Assembly: GCA_002197995.1 (NCBI GenBank)
Contig: NGZR01000001.1
Location: 11,551,501-11,615,500, forward strand
Direction: 5' to 3'
Source of the DNA: Gaeumannomyces sp. JS-464
Taxonomy: Eukaryota; Ascomycota; Sordariomycetes; Magnaporthales; Magnaporthaceae
DNA length: 64,000 bases
Below the pieces are notes generated by a model. It was not told the DNA's origin. It did not search any database and saw nothing but the letters and a program-made list of their open reading frames with translations. Positions 45,204-55,667 of this stretch are shown here, in pieces. Positions within the stretch are counted from its first letter, which is position 1, and each line of letters opens with the position of its first letter. Position numbers and translations under genes: made by a program.

Positions 45204-45462
45204 CTAGAGATACTGGTCCACAGGTTTAGAGCTGTCCATACTCTTTGGCAGGATCTTCTTTGGGAACTCCTCCCGACGTTTGCGTCCCTTGTCCCGCACC
45301 TCGTCCCCGTGGTAGCTTGTCACGGCGCCGTCCACATCCATCTCGTCCCCGTGGGCGGCCCTGGCAGCGGGGCCCCCTGGCACGCGCCCCGGCCGCCCTC
45401 CTCGGGCGCGCCTCTTCCGCCGCCTCCGGCTCCTGAAGTCCGGGTCGTCCGGGTCGGAGCCG

Positions 45463-45464
<2 letters not shown>

Positions 45465-45495
<31 letters not shown>

Positions 45496-45502
45496 GCGTC
45501 GG
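45465..45502 (-). repeat. GAC/CGT trinucleotide run coding poly-Asp
   Basis: A CGT-type triplet run in the KMT6 C-terminal tail encodes about ten consecutive Asp residues on the minus strand. It is a simple-sequence slippage site. Confidence 0.8.
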
Positions 45503-48111
45503 CGTCCGAGTCGTCCCCTTCCATGTCCTCGAGCCGCTGCTTGGTCAGGTTGGGGAAGTACTCGCCGTAGTCGAAGAAGAGCTCCTCGCCGGCCTTGATC
45601 TCCCGCAGGCTGGTGAAGCGGATGCGGAACTCGCCGTTGACGTAGACGATCTTGGGCACGATATTGCGGCCCTTGCGGTCGCTCTCGGTGGCGTGGTTGA
45701 CGAACCACGATAGGTTCCCGTACGTGGCGGCGTCGACCCAGATGCTGTCGTGGTCCAGCAGGGTGAAGAGGTACAAGACGTTGGACTCCTCGTCGAAAAC
45801 GTTGCCGCGCCTCGCCTCGGGCCGCACGCCTTCGTCCTGCATGATCAGCTCACCGACGTACTCGATCACGAATTCGTCCGCGCCGATGTCCACCGCCGTG
45901 AAGAGGCCGTAGCCGCAGCCCTCGAGCGACGACTCGCCCAGGAGGACCTCCTTCTGCAGCCCCCTCTGCAGCGCACAGTTCTGGCAGCCCGTGACGTGCA
46001 GCGCGTCGTTGTGCTTGTTCTCCGGGTCCGCCCGTTCCTTGACGCCGCAGCCCTTGCAGAGCACCGGGTCGCACTCCCGGTTCAGCTGCACGCAGATGCA
46101 GGGCCTCCCATCCTTCTGCTTGGCCAGGCACGTCTTCCCGGACGTGTGGCAGGCGCAGCCCGTGAACTTGTGCGCGCACGTCTCCGCAGTGCAGCGGCAG
46201 AAGCGCTCGCAGAGGACGCCCAGGCGGACGCAGACGCACCCGTTGGCCACGGTGCAGGCGCCCGCGTGGTTGCAAGGCTCGTGGAGCTCGTACCGCGTCG
46301 GGTCGTGCGACCTGGTGTGCTCCTTCCAGTCGCCTATGAGCACCTTGCGGAATCAGTCGTACCAGTTCAGGGACTTGACGGGCCTGGGAGGGGGCTGCTG
46401 CTGCTGCTCCAGGGCAGGGAGCGCGGCGAGGTTGAGGTCGTCAGGCAGCTTGAGGTTCAGCTGCCTCATCTTGCGGTACACCTCCAGCAGTAGCGGTCCA
46501 GCAGGACGGCGCCGACGCATTGCGGACGGACGTTCCCCGGCGTGCTGCCGAATATGAGGAAGAGGGAGCGGAGGAGCATCGTCTCGCCATCGGTCCATTC
46601 CCGTAGCAGGTAGCCCTCCTTCCCAATATCGTAGCTCGTGAAGCACTTATTTTTGCACGGCTGAGCCTGCTGTAGCTGACTTGCGTTCGACGCACCGCCC
46701 CCGCTCCTGCCGCCGGACTTCCTCGAGCGGGGGGACGCAGCGGCGGCGGCGCTGTTACTGCCGCTACCGCCGTTGCCCAGCTTCTGCATCTCCTTTTGCG
46801 CCTCGAGCAGCCGCCGCTTGAGCATGATCCCCAAGCCGCCCATCTGCTCGGTCGAGTAGGCGCCCCGGTGGTTCTCGCCCGAGTACTCGCCGTGCTCGCA
46901 CGAGTGCTGGTAGCAGATCAGGCAGCCAATGGCCGTGTAGCTTGTCAGCCAGCTCTCGACCCTGTTGAGCAGGGGCTCGTTCTCCTTGGCCTGCCGCTGC
47001 TCCTCCTGCGTCTGCGCGAGCTGCTGCTGGATCTGCTGCGCGTCGGCCGAGGGGCCTTCGTCCTTGACGCGCGACTTGGGCTCTACCATCGTCGCGGGTG
47101 AGGACGTCGCGCAGCGTGAGACGGCCGCTGAAGACCTTGTTGAAGGCCTCGGTGAAGATCTGGGACGCCCTCTCGGACCGCGGCGAGTCGGCCTCCTCCC
47201 CCCGCCGCTGCCGTACGAGCTGAGCAGGCTCGACTTCTGCTGCGGCGTGAAGCTGTTCTTGGACCGTCCTCCGCCTCCACCTGCCCCCGTGCCTTCGTCT
47301 CCGGACTCGTCGCCGTCGCTGCTCGTCGCCATATACCGAACTAGTGCGTCCTTGGTGCAGCCGGCGGCGGCGGCCCCTAGGCTAACATCCCGTAGCCAGC
47401 CGTCTAGGTAGAGTGAGATGGTAGCGCCCAGCTCCTCGCGCTTAGTCTTAGAAACGCGCTCGCCCTTCTTGAGCGTGATGAACCCGGACTTACGGTCCAT
47501 CTCCTGCAGCTCCTGCACCCACAGCTCGAACCTCCTCTCCTCGGCCGCCTCCATGTCGCGCAGGTGCGGGATGAACTTGAGCATGGTGTTCGGGGTTAGG
47601 ATGTTCTTGGTGATCTCTACGTGGTGGCCGCGGTATTTGGGCACGGCCTTCTTGTTCGTCTTTATGCAGACTACGCGGTAGCGGTTCTGGCTCTGGCCGT
47701 TCTTGCCCTTTGGGCCGTGGTCGCGGCCGTGTTGCTGTTTGGTTCGATCGGATGTTAACAAGAGGGAGGGGGAGGGGGAGGGGGAGACGGGTGGAGAGAA
47801 AAGGGGAAGAGGTTTTCATTAGGGGCTATAGGATAGCTTTTGTTTTTAATTCTCTAATATTCCACCCATTATATACCAGGAAATACTTCAGTTTAACTTT
47901 CATGGTGTACTTATCGTTCACAGAGATGTCCACCTGCTTCGGTTTCAGGTTGGCGAAGTGGTCCGTAGCCGAGAGGTGGTTCCGGCTCTCGCGCAGGTCG
48001 TCGAAGGTCGTCTCGATGCAGTAGTTTACAAGCCGGGCGTGGTCGTTGCGGACCTCCCCCAGCATCGTCCGCAGCCTTAACTCGACTTTCGCTACGGTCC
48101 AGTCATCCTCC

Positions 48112-48195
48112 CTCCTGGGAGTGGTCTTTGGAGTGGCCTTTGGAGTAGCCCTTGGAGCCTCCTTTGGAGTGGCCCTGGGGTTCGCCCTAGGGGTT
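48112..48195 (-). repeat. Minisatellite in KMT6 N-terminus
   Basis: Imperfect tandem units of about 12-15 bases (variants of GGAGTGGCCTTT) encode repeats of A-T-P-K and A-N-P-R type on the minus strand. Confidence 0.7.
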
Positions 48196-48200
48196 GCCAT

Positions 48201-49330
48201 GGCGGCTCCTGCGGGTGATCGAAATCTGGGGCTGCTCTGGACCGGGGCCGGGGGCTCGCCGTCGCCGATCCCATGGACGGCGTTTGGACCAGTGGTGTGC
48301 TGTGGTTGTGGTTGTTGTTGTAGTGGATAAAGGGGTGATAGCTCAGTTGTCCGCCGTTGACAGTGGTCTCGGAGGGTGTCGAGATGCTACTCGCCGATGA
48401 GGGATTCGATGCCGTTGTCTGTGAAGGGGAGGCAGTTACCGCGGTCGATACCATGCTGGAGGCGGCCTGTCTTGAGACGAGGGGGACTGCCTCGGCGACA
48501 GCTGGGTTGATGAAAGCCATCGTGAATTCAGCGATAGCGATTGGCGATGGTCGGCGGATGGCTCGGGTAGGACTAAGTTCGGGAGACCATCGGTTGGAGG
48601 GCCTCGTCGATAAATCCGGCCGTGGCCCGAGAGGGTACACTGAAGTACTCGAGCAAAAGGACCAGATTGTCGGTGAGGGCATCCAGGCCCCCCCCCCCCC
48701 CCCCCCAAGAAAAAAAAAGGTTAACAAATCAATCGCATCCAGCGATAAGAATGCAGATATCAATTAGGGATGATGATTCCCTGCGTTTCGGGTCGCCGTC
48801 TCGACGCTGAATGAATGCAGTCGACGACTTGTCCGACGACGACGGAAGACGACGGAAATGGCTGGCCTGAGTTTAAAAGGATGGTAGCAGCCTAGAGCCT
48901 CTAGGGCGGACGCCGGAAAGCTGCAGTAGATTTAGCAGCGTGTGGGCACGGGCGTAAGAAATTGTTAAAAGGGGTGGAGCAAGGATATCTAACGCTCGAA
49001 ATGTAGGGCGGTCCAGGGTGGGTGTCCAGGCCTACCAGCCCGAACATACCTGCCAGTGTCGCCGCTTATCACAGAAGGGTCAGAGGGGGCCGAGGAGAGG
49101 AGAGACGGCCGACGCGTAAGTTGGCGGGAATCCACGACGCGTCGAAAAGTGACTGCCTTATGTTATCACCGCCAGATTGGGGCCAAGCCACTATGAGGCG
49201 CAATGGTCTGTGGCTGGCCGGCACCTGAACCAATGAGCCTATCCGATTATACGATCCACACACATTGGCCATTTTTCGGCCGGTGTGTGTGGGGTTCCTT
49301 TCTCATCTCGCTGCCCGGTTATGCGGATGC
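48201..49330. other. Intergenic, KMT6 upstream side; poly-C tract
   Basis: An open minus-strand stretch (up to 48,763) with Ser/Thr-rich sequence (words such as STPSETTVNGGQLSYHPF) may be more of the KMT6 N-terminus in another frame. A run of 19 C at 48,688-48,706, followed by an A-rich run, ends it. From 48,800 to 49,330 I see no gene. Confidence 0.4.
48688..48706 (+). repeat. Poly-C tract of 19
   Basis: An uninterrupted C run follows ATCCAGG and precedes AAGAAAAAAAAAGG. It is the second such tract in the window. Confidence 0.9.
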
Positions 49331-49337
49331 GTTCGAC

Positions 49338-50230
49338 GCCGCCGGTCTGGCTGCGGTGGTTCAGAAGCTCGATAGCACGTTGATGGCGACAGGAATCATG
49401 GTGGCGCCGCCCGTTGCTGGGCGCAGGCTGGTCCTCAACGACCCGGACGACGCGCAGCTGCACCGGCTTCTCGAAACCGCGGCCGGGACTCTCGAGCTGC
49501 TGCTCATCATCCTACCGAACTCTAACATGCCGCTGTACAACCGGATCAAGCACTGCGGTGACATCAAGTACGGCATTCACACCGTCTGTGCCGACGGCTA
49601 CAAGCTCGCCAAGGAGAGGGGCCAGGAGCAGTACCTGGCCAACATCGCGCTGAAGTTCAATTTGAAGCTGGGCGGGAACAACCAACAGGTCGACAGCGGT
49701 CGGCTCGGCATCATTTCCGAGGACAAGACCATGGTCGTGGGCACCGACGTGACGCATCCCTCTCCCGGATCCAGCTCCCGCGCGCCGAGCATCGCGGGCA
49801 TGGTCGCCAGCATCGACAAACACCTTGGACAATGGCCCGCGGTCCTACAGATCCAGCCCGTCGCGCGCCAAGAAATGGTGTCGGACCTGGCGGAGATGCT
49901 CAAGTCCCGCCTCCGACTGTGGAAAGACAAGGGGAAGCACCAAGCCCTACCGGAGAACATCGTCGTCTACAGGGACGGTGTCTCGGAAGGCCAGTACCGG
50001 ACCGTCCTCGAGGAGGAACTGCCGCTGCTCCGCGCCGCCTGCCGGGACGTGTACCCCACCGCGGACCAGAAGCAGGGTCTCCCGCGCTTCGCGGTGATCG
50101 TCGTCGGTAAGCGCCACCACACGCGCTTCTACCCGACGCGGGAGGCCGACGCCGACCGGTCCTCGAATCCGAAGCCGGGGACGGTGGTCGACCGCGGCGT
50201 GACCGAGGCCTGCAGCTGGGACTTCCGGAC
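49338..50230 (+). pseudogene. Argonaute Mid-PIWI fragment, truncated at both ends
   Basis: Argonautes are the small-RNA-guided slicers of RNA interference (QDE-2 type in fungi). Within an open run (49,203-50,255) homology begins at about residue 46. The Mid domain follows: LLLIILPNSNMPLYNRIKHC, then GIHTVC. The PIWI domain shows the first catalytic Asp in VVGTDVTHPSPGSS (about 49,735-49,775), then SIAGMVASID, and the second in VYRDGVSEGQY (about 49,965-50,000), then GTVVDRGVTEACSWDF. The N, PAZ and final PIWI segment with the last catalytic His are absent. At about 50,228 the sequence changes to a copia element. The first 45 residues of the open run do not look like Argonaute. A fungal gene fragment, not a working slicer. 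Confidence 0.85.
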
Positions 50231-50870
50231 GGGGCCTTTGCCACCTTCCGGATAGCCCGATTCACAGCAACCCCGGCCAAAAGCACCACGAGGCGGCAGA
50301 CCGGGTACTCCGGTATCTAGATGCCACCAAGAACCTTGGCTTGCAGTTTGGAGGGGAGGGCGAGGAGGCCAACGAATTAGCCACGTACAGCGACGCCTCG
50401 TTTGCTGACAACAGCGCCGACCGTAGAGCTCCCAGGGGTACGCATTGCGGCTCTTTGGGGGCCTTATAGGCTGGCGGGTCAATAAGCAGGATACAGTAAC
50501 TACCTCCACGACGGAGGCGGAGTTGTTGTCACTTGCTCAGGCCGCCAAAGAGGCTCTGTTTGTCAGCAGGCTTGTCAGTGAACTCGGCGTGCGCCTTGAC
50601 GACTCCCGGATCACGATCTATTGCGACAATACACAAACCATACGCTTAGTCATGGAGGACGTGGCTACGTTGACAACCCGCTTGCGGCACGTCGATATAC
50701 ACAACCACTGGCTGCGGCAGGAGGTCCAACGGGACCGCATGAACGTCACCTACCTCCCTACCGCCGTCATGCTCGCTGACGGGCTCACCAAAGCGTTGCA
50801 AGGTGACCGTTTGCGAGCTTCCAGGGACTTCATGGGGCTCGTCGATATATCCCACCGCCCGGAATCTTGA
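50231..50870 (+). mobile_element. Ty1/copia pol C-terminus (RNase H) fragment
   Basis: The plus strand reads AFATFRIARFTATP, and after a one-base shift KHHEAADRVLRYLDATKNLG, then YSDASFADN, GWRVNKQDTVTTSTTEAELL, YCDNTQTIRLV and DIHNHWLRQEV, ending with DGLTKAL. These are the typical RNase H words of Ty1/copia polyproteins. The open run 50,445-50,870 covers the second half; a frame change lies near 50,440. The upstream pol (integrase, reverse transcriptase) is absent. It follows the Argonaute fragment without a gap, so the junction at about 50,228 is a breakpoint or insertion edge. Confidence 0.85.
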
Positions 50871-51370
50871 CATGGAGTACGGAGGAGCAGTGATGGAGCC
50901 TCGGCTTCATGGTGGGCATGGGAAATAGTAACAATGAAGCCAGATTGTTATCTCAACCTCCCCTTCTAATAGCTGCTTTCAGGTTTGGTACGACATACGA
51001 GACGTGCCGCCCTAGCTGGCCCCGCAGCCGACCACCGCCTGGGCCGAGGAAGCGGGAGCGGGAGCGGGAGGAGGGGGACGAAGAGGAGGAGGAGGAGTGC
51101 AGGGTTACAAAGAGGAAGCGCAGTGTATTTAAACAGCGATCTGATACCCTTCTATGCTAAATCAGCAGTCACGTGATCAGGAGATCTTGGGAATAAACTC
51201 AAGTCCGCTCCGTGCCGGCCTACACTATATTGGCCGGACTCCTTAGCGTCCCCGAGGCCTCCCTTCCAGACTGCTCCCCCTATTCAAGATACATGATCCA
51301 GATCACCGCTAGCAGTCCAGATCGACGCCTGTCGGAGTGACTTAGGAGATCGGAAGGAGTTGGGAACCCA
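50871..51370 (+). other. Region after copia pol, possible 3' LTR
   Basis: A purine-rich stretch (TGGTGGGCATGGGAAATAG, about 50,910-50,928) follows the copia pol stop, as a polypurine tract would. A TATTTAAA-type box lies near 51,125. A 3' LTR is likely in 50,940-51,300, but with no second LTR in view its limits cannot be set. Confidence 0.4.
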
Positions 51371-51375
51371 GATGG

Positions 51376-54300
51376 TCAATCTACGAACCGAAACAGAAAA
51401 TCCGACGACGGGCCGCGTCTAATCCGCTCGCTCAAATGGCGCCGGTATCGGGTGAACATCGAGACGGGACTCCGCATGTCTTCCTTCAATACCTTCTTGC
51501 CGATCCGTTCCGTCGGACGCTCGCTCAGGTCTTCGATAGTGCTACTAGCCTTTTCCTTTTCACGCCAGGCAGCCACGGTTAGTTTCAAAGTAGACGACGG
51601 TTGAAAAAGCTCGTCATCGGGCTCTTTCAACTGCTGAATAAGCTCCTCATCTGGCTTTCTACACCGCTGACTAGGCCCTTCACCGGGCTCTATGGCCTGT
51701 TTGTAGGCCGTCTCCTCGATGCTGTGGGCATAGCCATCCACGTCGACCCGGATGGCATCGGAGGTGGATCGGCTGAGCATCTCCGGGTTGAGCCGCCTGA
51801 TCTGGGACAGGGCAAACTCGTTCAGGGCGACTTCAACGGCGGGTTTGGAGTGGTGCGGCAGGCGGATGTCGTCGGTGAGGGGCTTGGGCGCGGCGCAATA
51901 GTCTTGCCGCTCCCGACAGCGCTCGTAGATGGACTGGAACTTCGCGCGCAGCCCGCGGGCCGAGGACCGCCGCGTGCCCTTCGATAGCACCACGATCATC
52001 TCGTCCTCGATGATGTCGAGCACGTCGTGGACGAGCTGCGTGCACATGGCGTGGGCGTGTAGTCTTCGGAACCACTGTGTCCCTCCCTCTCTGCTTAGCA
52101 TTCTGCGGCGGTGGATTCCGAAGATCTGTGTAAAGTAGCGGCATGGGACTCACTTCTGTAACCTGTGGCTTGACCATCAGCACATAGCCGTCGCCCTCAT
52201 TCTTCAGCATGTCGAAGAAGAGGCTCTGGGGGCTCCTGAGAGATATGCGACGGTCACGCGGTCGGACCTAAACGCTTCGAGCATCTCGTAGCCGCCGAGG
52301 AAGCAAACGGTCATCTCCATGAGGACGCATCCCAGACCCCAGATATCGTAGGCCCTGGAGATGGTGCCGCCCTCAACGTCGCACTCGGGTGGGCGATATC
52401 CAGGCGTCCTCGGGATGCCGCGGTTCGGGATGTTCGACCGACTGTTCTCGCGCTGGAGTTCCGAGAGCCCCAAGTCGGTTATCACGAACGTGCCCCGCGG
52501 ATCGTCGTTGCTGGGATACCAGAGGATGTTGTCGGGCTTTATGTCTCCGTGCCGGCCATAGCGCTTCTCCTGGAGGTCCTGGTTGATGTGGTTCGGCTCG
52601 TGTATGACGTGCACGGCGCCTACAAGGCCGCACACCTGGCCGGAGAACCAGAGGGCGGCGTTGGTGTCCACCGGGCCGGCCCCGTCCAAGCGGCACCACG
52701 GAGAGGGCCTCTTCTCCTCCCAGAACCGCTCGAGGTCGTACTCAGCATACGGGAACAGGAGGTGGAACTTCCCCTCGTGCGTGAAGGTCGTCAGGAGCGT
52801 GACTAGGTGCGGGTGGATGCGGCCGCTGAAGCGCTTCAGCTGGTCGACCTCGTGCTGGAAGCGACGCTGGCTGTCGCTGTCGCCCTTGTGGAGTATCTTC
52901 AGCGCGAGGTAGTCTCCCCGTAGTCGGATCTAGCACGAGGCCGGGGTTAGAAAGGCCCCAGCGGGCCGATCGACGAACACAAACGATTCAAGGTGGACGA
53001 CGTACAGACTCGAGGATGTGTCGAAACCCTTGACACCGCGGGTCCATCTTGACCCTGACGACTTCGGCAAAGCCCCCGATCACGGGAGGCTGCTTTTCCG
53101 ACCATGGCAGGAGGGTCCCGGTCTCGAGCGTGTAGTGGTTGGCCTTGCCGTCCTCTCCCGGCGCGAAGTCCGGCGCCGTGAGCCGCCACTGCCACCTGTA
53201 GAAGTATTCCCTCTCAAAGACCTTCCAACGTGAGAGACATCTCAAGGGCCGCGACTCCGGCCCGTCTCTGCAGCGCAGCTCGAACCTAGAGCCCGGCCCT
53301 CTCTCCAGGGGAAGCTCCTGGTCCGAGATCTCTTCCGCCACGAAGCCGGCGATCTCGTCCTGCCGGTCGAGCAACACGAGGAGGGCGAAGACGGTGAGGT
53401 AGGTCCGGGTGGGATCGCCGCGCTTCGAGGCCACGCCGGGATATATGCAGTCGACCTCGAGTTCACGGGCCGGTAGCAGAACCGCGGCGATCCGCTCGCG
53501 CGAGAGCACGTCGGGAAGCAGACACGCAGGGAGGAAGCCGTCGCCATCCTCATGCCTGAGCAGTGACTCGCGCAGATATTCCTCTAGCGGGACGTCGACG
53601 CTGCTGCCAGGCTTCTCGGGTTCGGGCGGGCTAGCATGGGAAGACCGCGCCGGGCTGGCCGGAATAGCCGGAGGCTGCTGGGATCCGCCCGGGTTGCCTG
53701 GGTTGCCTGGGTTGCCTAGCTTGCCTAGGCTCGTATTTTTGTGGTGGACGGTGTCGGCATGGAGTCGCCTCAGCACTTCCAGGCCTGCCGCGTACTGCTG
53801 TCCAGTTTCCAGGGAAGATATGACCGAGTCGTACCGCTCGGCGTGGAGGTAGCCGAGAAGACGCGTGCGTTCCGGGTCGGAGAGGTCTACGGGGTAGAGG
53901 AGCAGCTCCCTCTCCGAGACCAGTAGACGCGGCGGCGGTGCGTAGCTGCTTGATCGCCCCCGAACTAGAGCCACAATGAGGAGCCACGTCTGCACGAAGC
54001 CCACGCCATCCCCGTGTTCGGCCTGCAGCGCCCAGATCTTGTCGAGATTCGAGACCGGCCGATCCGGGGACGTAACGAACTCGCGCAGGAGGCAGGCCAC
54101 CTGCATCCGGATGTCGTGGCGCCTCTCCGCATCGTCAAGCATGTCGGTCCATTTCCAAGCCAGCCAGGCCGCGTTCTCTGCCCGGGGGAGAATATGTGGC
54201 GCCAGACGATAGTCATCTTCCTCAGACCGCAGACGCCAAAGATGCTTTCGCACCTGCGTGTCTTCTACGAATTTCCCAGCCTCGCGCAGATGGTGGATGG

Positions 54301-55179
54301 CCCTGTCCCGACAAACCACCATCTCCGCGCTCAAGTTGGGTGAGCTCGCCAGTGTCAGATCTAGCAAGCAGTGTGCCATGCTGAGATTGATCTCGAAGGC
54401 CCCCAGCGCGTCGGCTTCGTCCCCCAAGTCCTCATGCGAAGGTGCGGTCATGGAGAGCGCGGTCAACTCCGCGGGCACAAGCGACAAGAGGACCTTCAGG
54501 ATTCTCGACGCCTCCCAGACAAGGCCGTCGGCGAGCAGGATCGTATACCACTGGCGAAGGCGGTTCGTTAAGTTGGCGACGCGTAGATCTTTGTCGCTAG
54601 CGGTGGCGGCTGCTCGAAGCCGCAGAGCCATGATGGTAGCATATATCTCGATGAGGTGTATCTAGATCGCGGTCAGTGGCTCAGACAGATCGCGAGTCGC
54701 AGAGGGATAAAGAAGGAAAGGAGGCGTTGCACCTCGACATCGTTCGGCGTTTCATATTTCGTGCTGCAGGCCGAATCGAGCAGCTCCAAGCAGTCCCGGG
54801 CCTCGTTCACGGCTTCCAGTAAAGCGCCCTCCATAAATATGTGAGCCAGCGCCAGGAGGGCTCGGAGGAGGCGCATCTCGTCGGGCTCGAAACGGCTTGC
54901 ACTCAGCGCAATCCGCTGCGTCAATAATTCCGACAGTTCGCGGTAGGCGCCCTGGTCCAGCAGCAGGTCGGCATACTCGGCCAGCACGGGGAAGAAATCC
55001 AGGTGCTTCCGCAACGCGCCGTCGAAAAGCTCGCGCGCCTCGCCAAACTCGGAGAGGCGGCCGAGCCGCACAAATTCGGCGAGCTCCTCCTCGATATCCT
55101 CCTCGACCTTTAGCTGGATGGGGAAATGGACGCCGCCCTTCGCCCCGAAAACGGCCTGGTACTCCGTGCCCTGGTCCAT
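51376..55179 (-). CDS. Helical-repeat protein with C-terminal protein-kinase domain
   Basis: Proposed exons are 55,179-54,733, 54,661-53,006, 52,929-52,154 and 52,074-51,376, about 1,190 residues. Introns of 71, 76 and 79 nt have GT-AG ends and CTGAC/CTAAC-type branch words and keep phase 0. Residues 1-640 are helical, TPR-like (EARELFDGAL, YADLLLDQGAYRELSELL). The kinase spans about 677-1,000: Gly loop IGGFAEVVRV, Lys in LALKIL, catalytic HGDIKPDN (G for R), ITDLGLSE (DLG for DFG), TPGYRPPE, YDIWGLGCVLMEM. The last 232 residues are polar. One defect: exon 3 is a base short, either a frameshift at CCCCC near 52,225 or a very short 32-nt intron. Divergent from the gene at 55,668. Function inferred only as signalling. 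Confidence 0.75.
53690..53720 (-). repeat. 9-base tandem repeat (Gly-Asn-Pro)
   Basis: Three to four units of GGGTTGCCT inside the kinase-gene exon 2 encode GNP repeats in a Pro/Ser-rich linker. Confidence 0.8.
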
Positions 55180-55667
55180 GTGCTCGGCTGGCGGGCAGCG
55201 GGGAGTGTGGATGTGTTATTAGTGGATATGTTGTCGACGTGGGGAGATATGCGCGGTGAGGCGTTTGGAATCTCGAGACGTCGTCACGAGGTCGGCTAAC
55301 CTTTTAAAGCTAGTGATTGACCCCGCCTTTTCCAAGCCCCTGCCACACCACCTCCATTTCGAACACCTACTGCTTTAAGCCCAGTAACGTTATAATTTGT
55401 TATAGCATCAGGTTATCACTATAGAATTGCAAAACAAACAGTATAGGTTTTCATTATGATCTAACAATTTTGAAGCACAAATTTACGACCAATTTGGCCG
55501 CAAATAATATTTTGTTATGGCCCTTTAAGGGGCGACTGCATTGGCAGGTAGCGGGGTTAGGCTAGTGGCCTGCTGTGCGGGTAGGGCCAACCGAATTGGG
55601 GTCCACTGCGGGGTTCGGCTTCTCACACTCAGCCTCACCTCTGTCGAGTCCGTAACACTCAACTTAG
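55180..55667. promoter_or_regulatory. Divergent intergenic region
   Basis: This 488-base space separates two divergently transcribed genes and must hold both promoters. It contains an AT-rich island at about 55,385-55,520, unusual for this GC-balanced half. No defined binding site is claimed. Confidence 0.55.

Larger units (their letters stand above)
45204..48200 (-). pseudogene. kmt6: KMT6/EZH2-type H3K27 methyltransferase, broken copy
   Basis: This is the catalytic subunit type of Polycomb repressive complex 2, which methylates histone H3 Lys27. The ATG at 48,200 starts a Pro/Thr-rich N-terminus (exon 1 to about 47,877), then a probable 142-nt intron (47,735-47,876). Exon 2 carries the middle region (CLICYQHSCEHGEY near 46,905-46,945), a CXC cysteine-rich domain (about 46,295-45,985), a SET domain (GCGYGLFTA, EYVGEL, NHA, GEELFFDYGE) and an Asp run. 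Damage: frameshifts near 47,200 (at a G run), 47,095 and 46,480, and TGA at 46,353-46,355 where relatives have Arg. The last 379 codons (CXC, SET, tail) are open. It is probably a duplicate, as KMT6 is normally single-copy; indel errors in the assembly are the alternative. Confidence 0.8.

Noticed and set aside
45138..46557. Plus-strand open frames of 188-247 codons opposite KMT6
   Set aside because: Low-complexity Ala/Val/Arg/Leu sequence mirroring GC-rich codons of the minus-strand SET gene; no motif of their own.
54662..54732. In-frame TAG and frameshift in the kinase gene
   Set aside because: Better explained as a 71-nt intron: GTGCAA start, CTGAC branch word, TAG end, phase 0 on both sides, giving PNDVE-IHLIEIYATIM.
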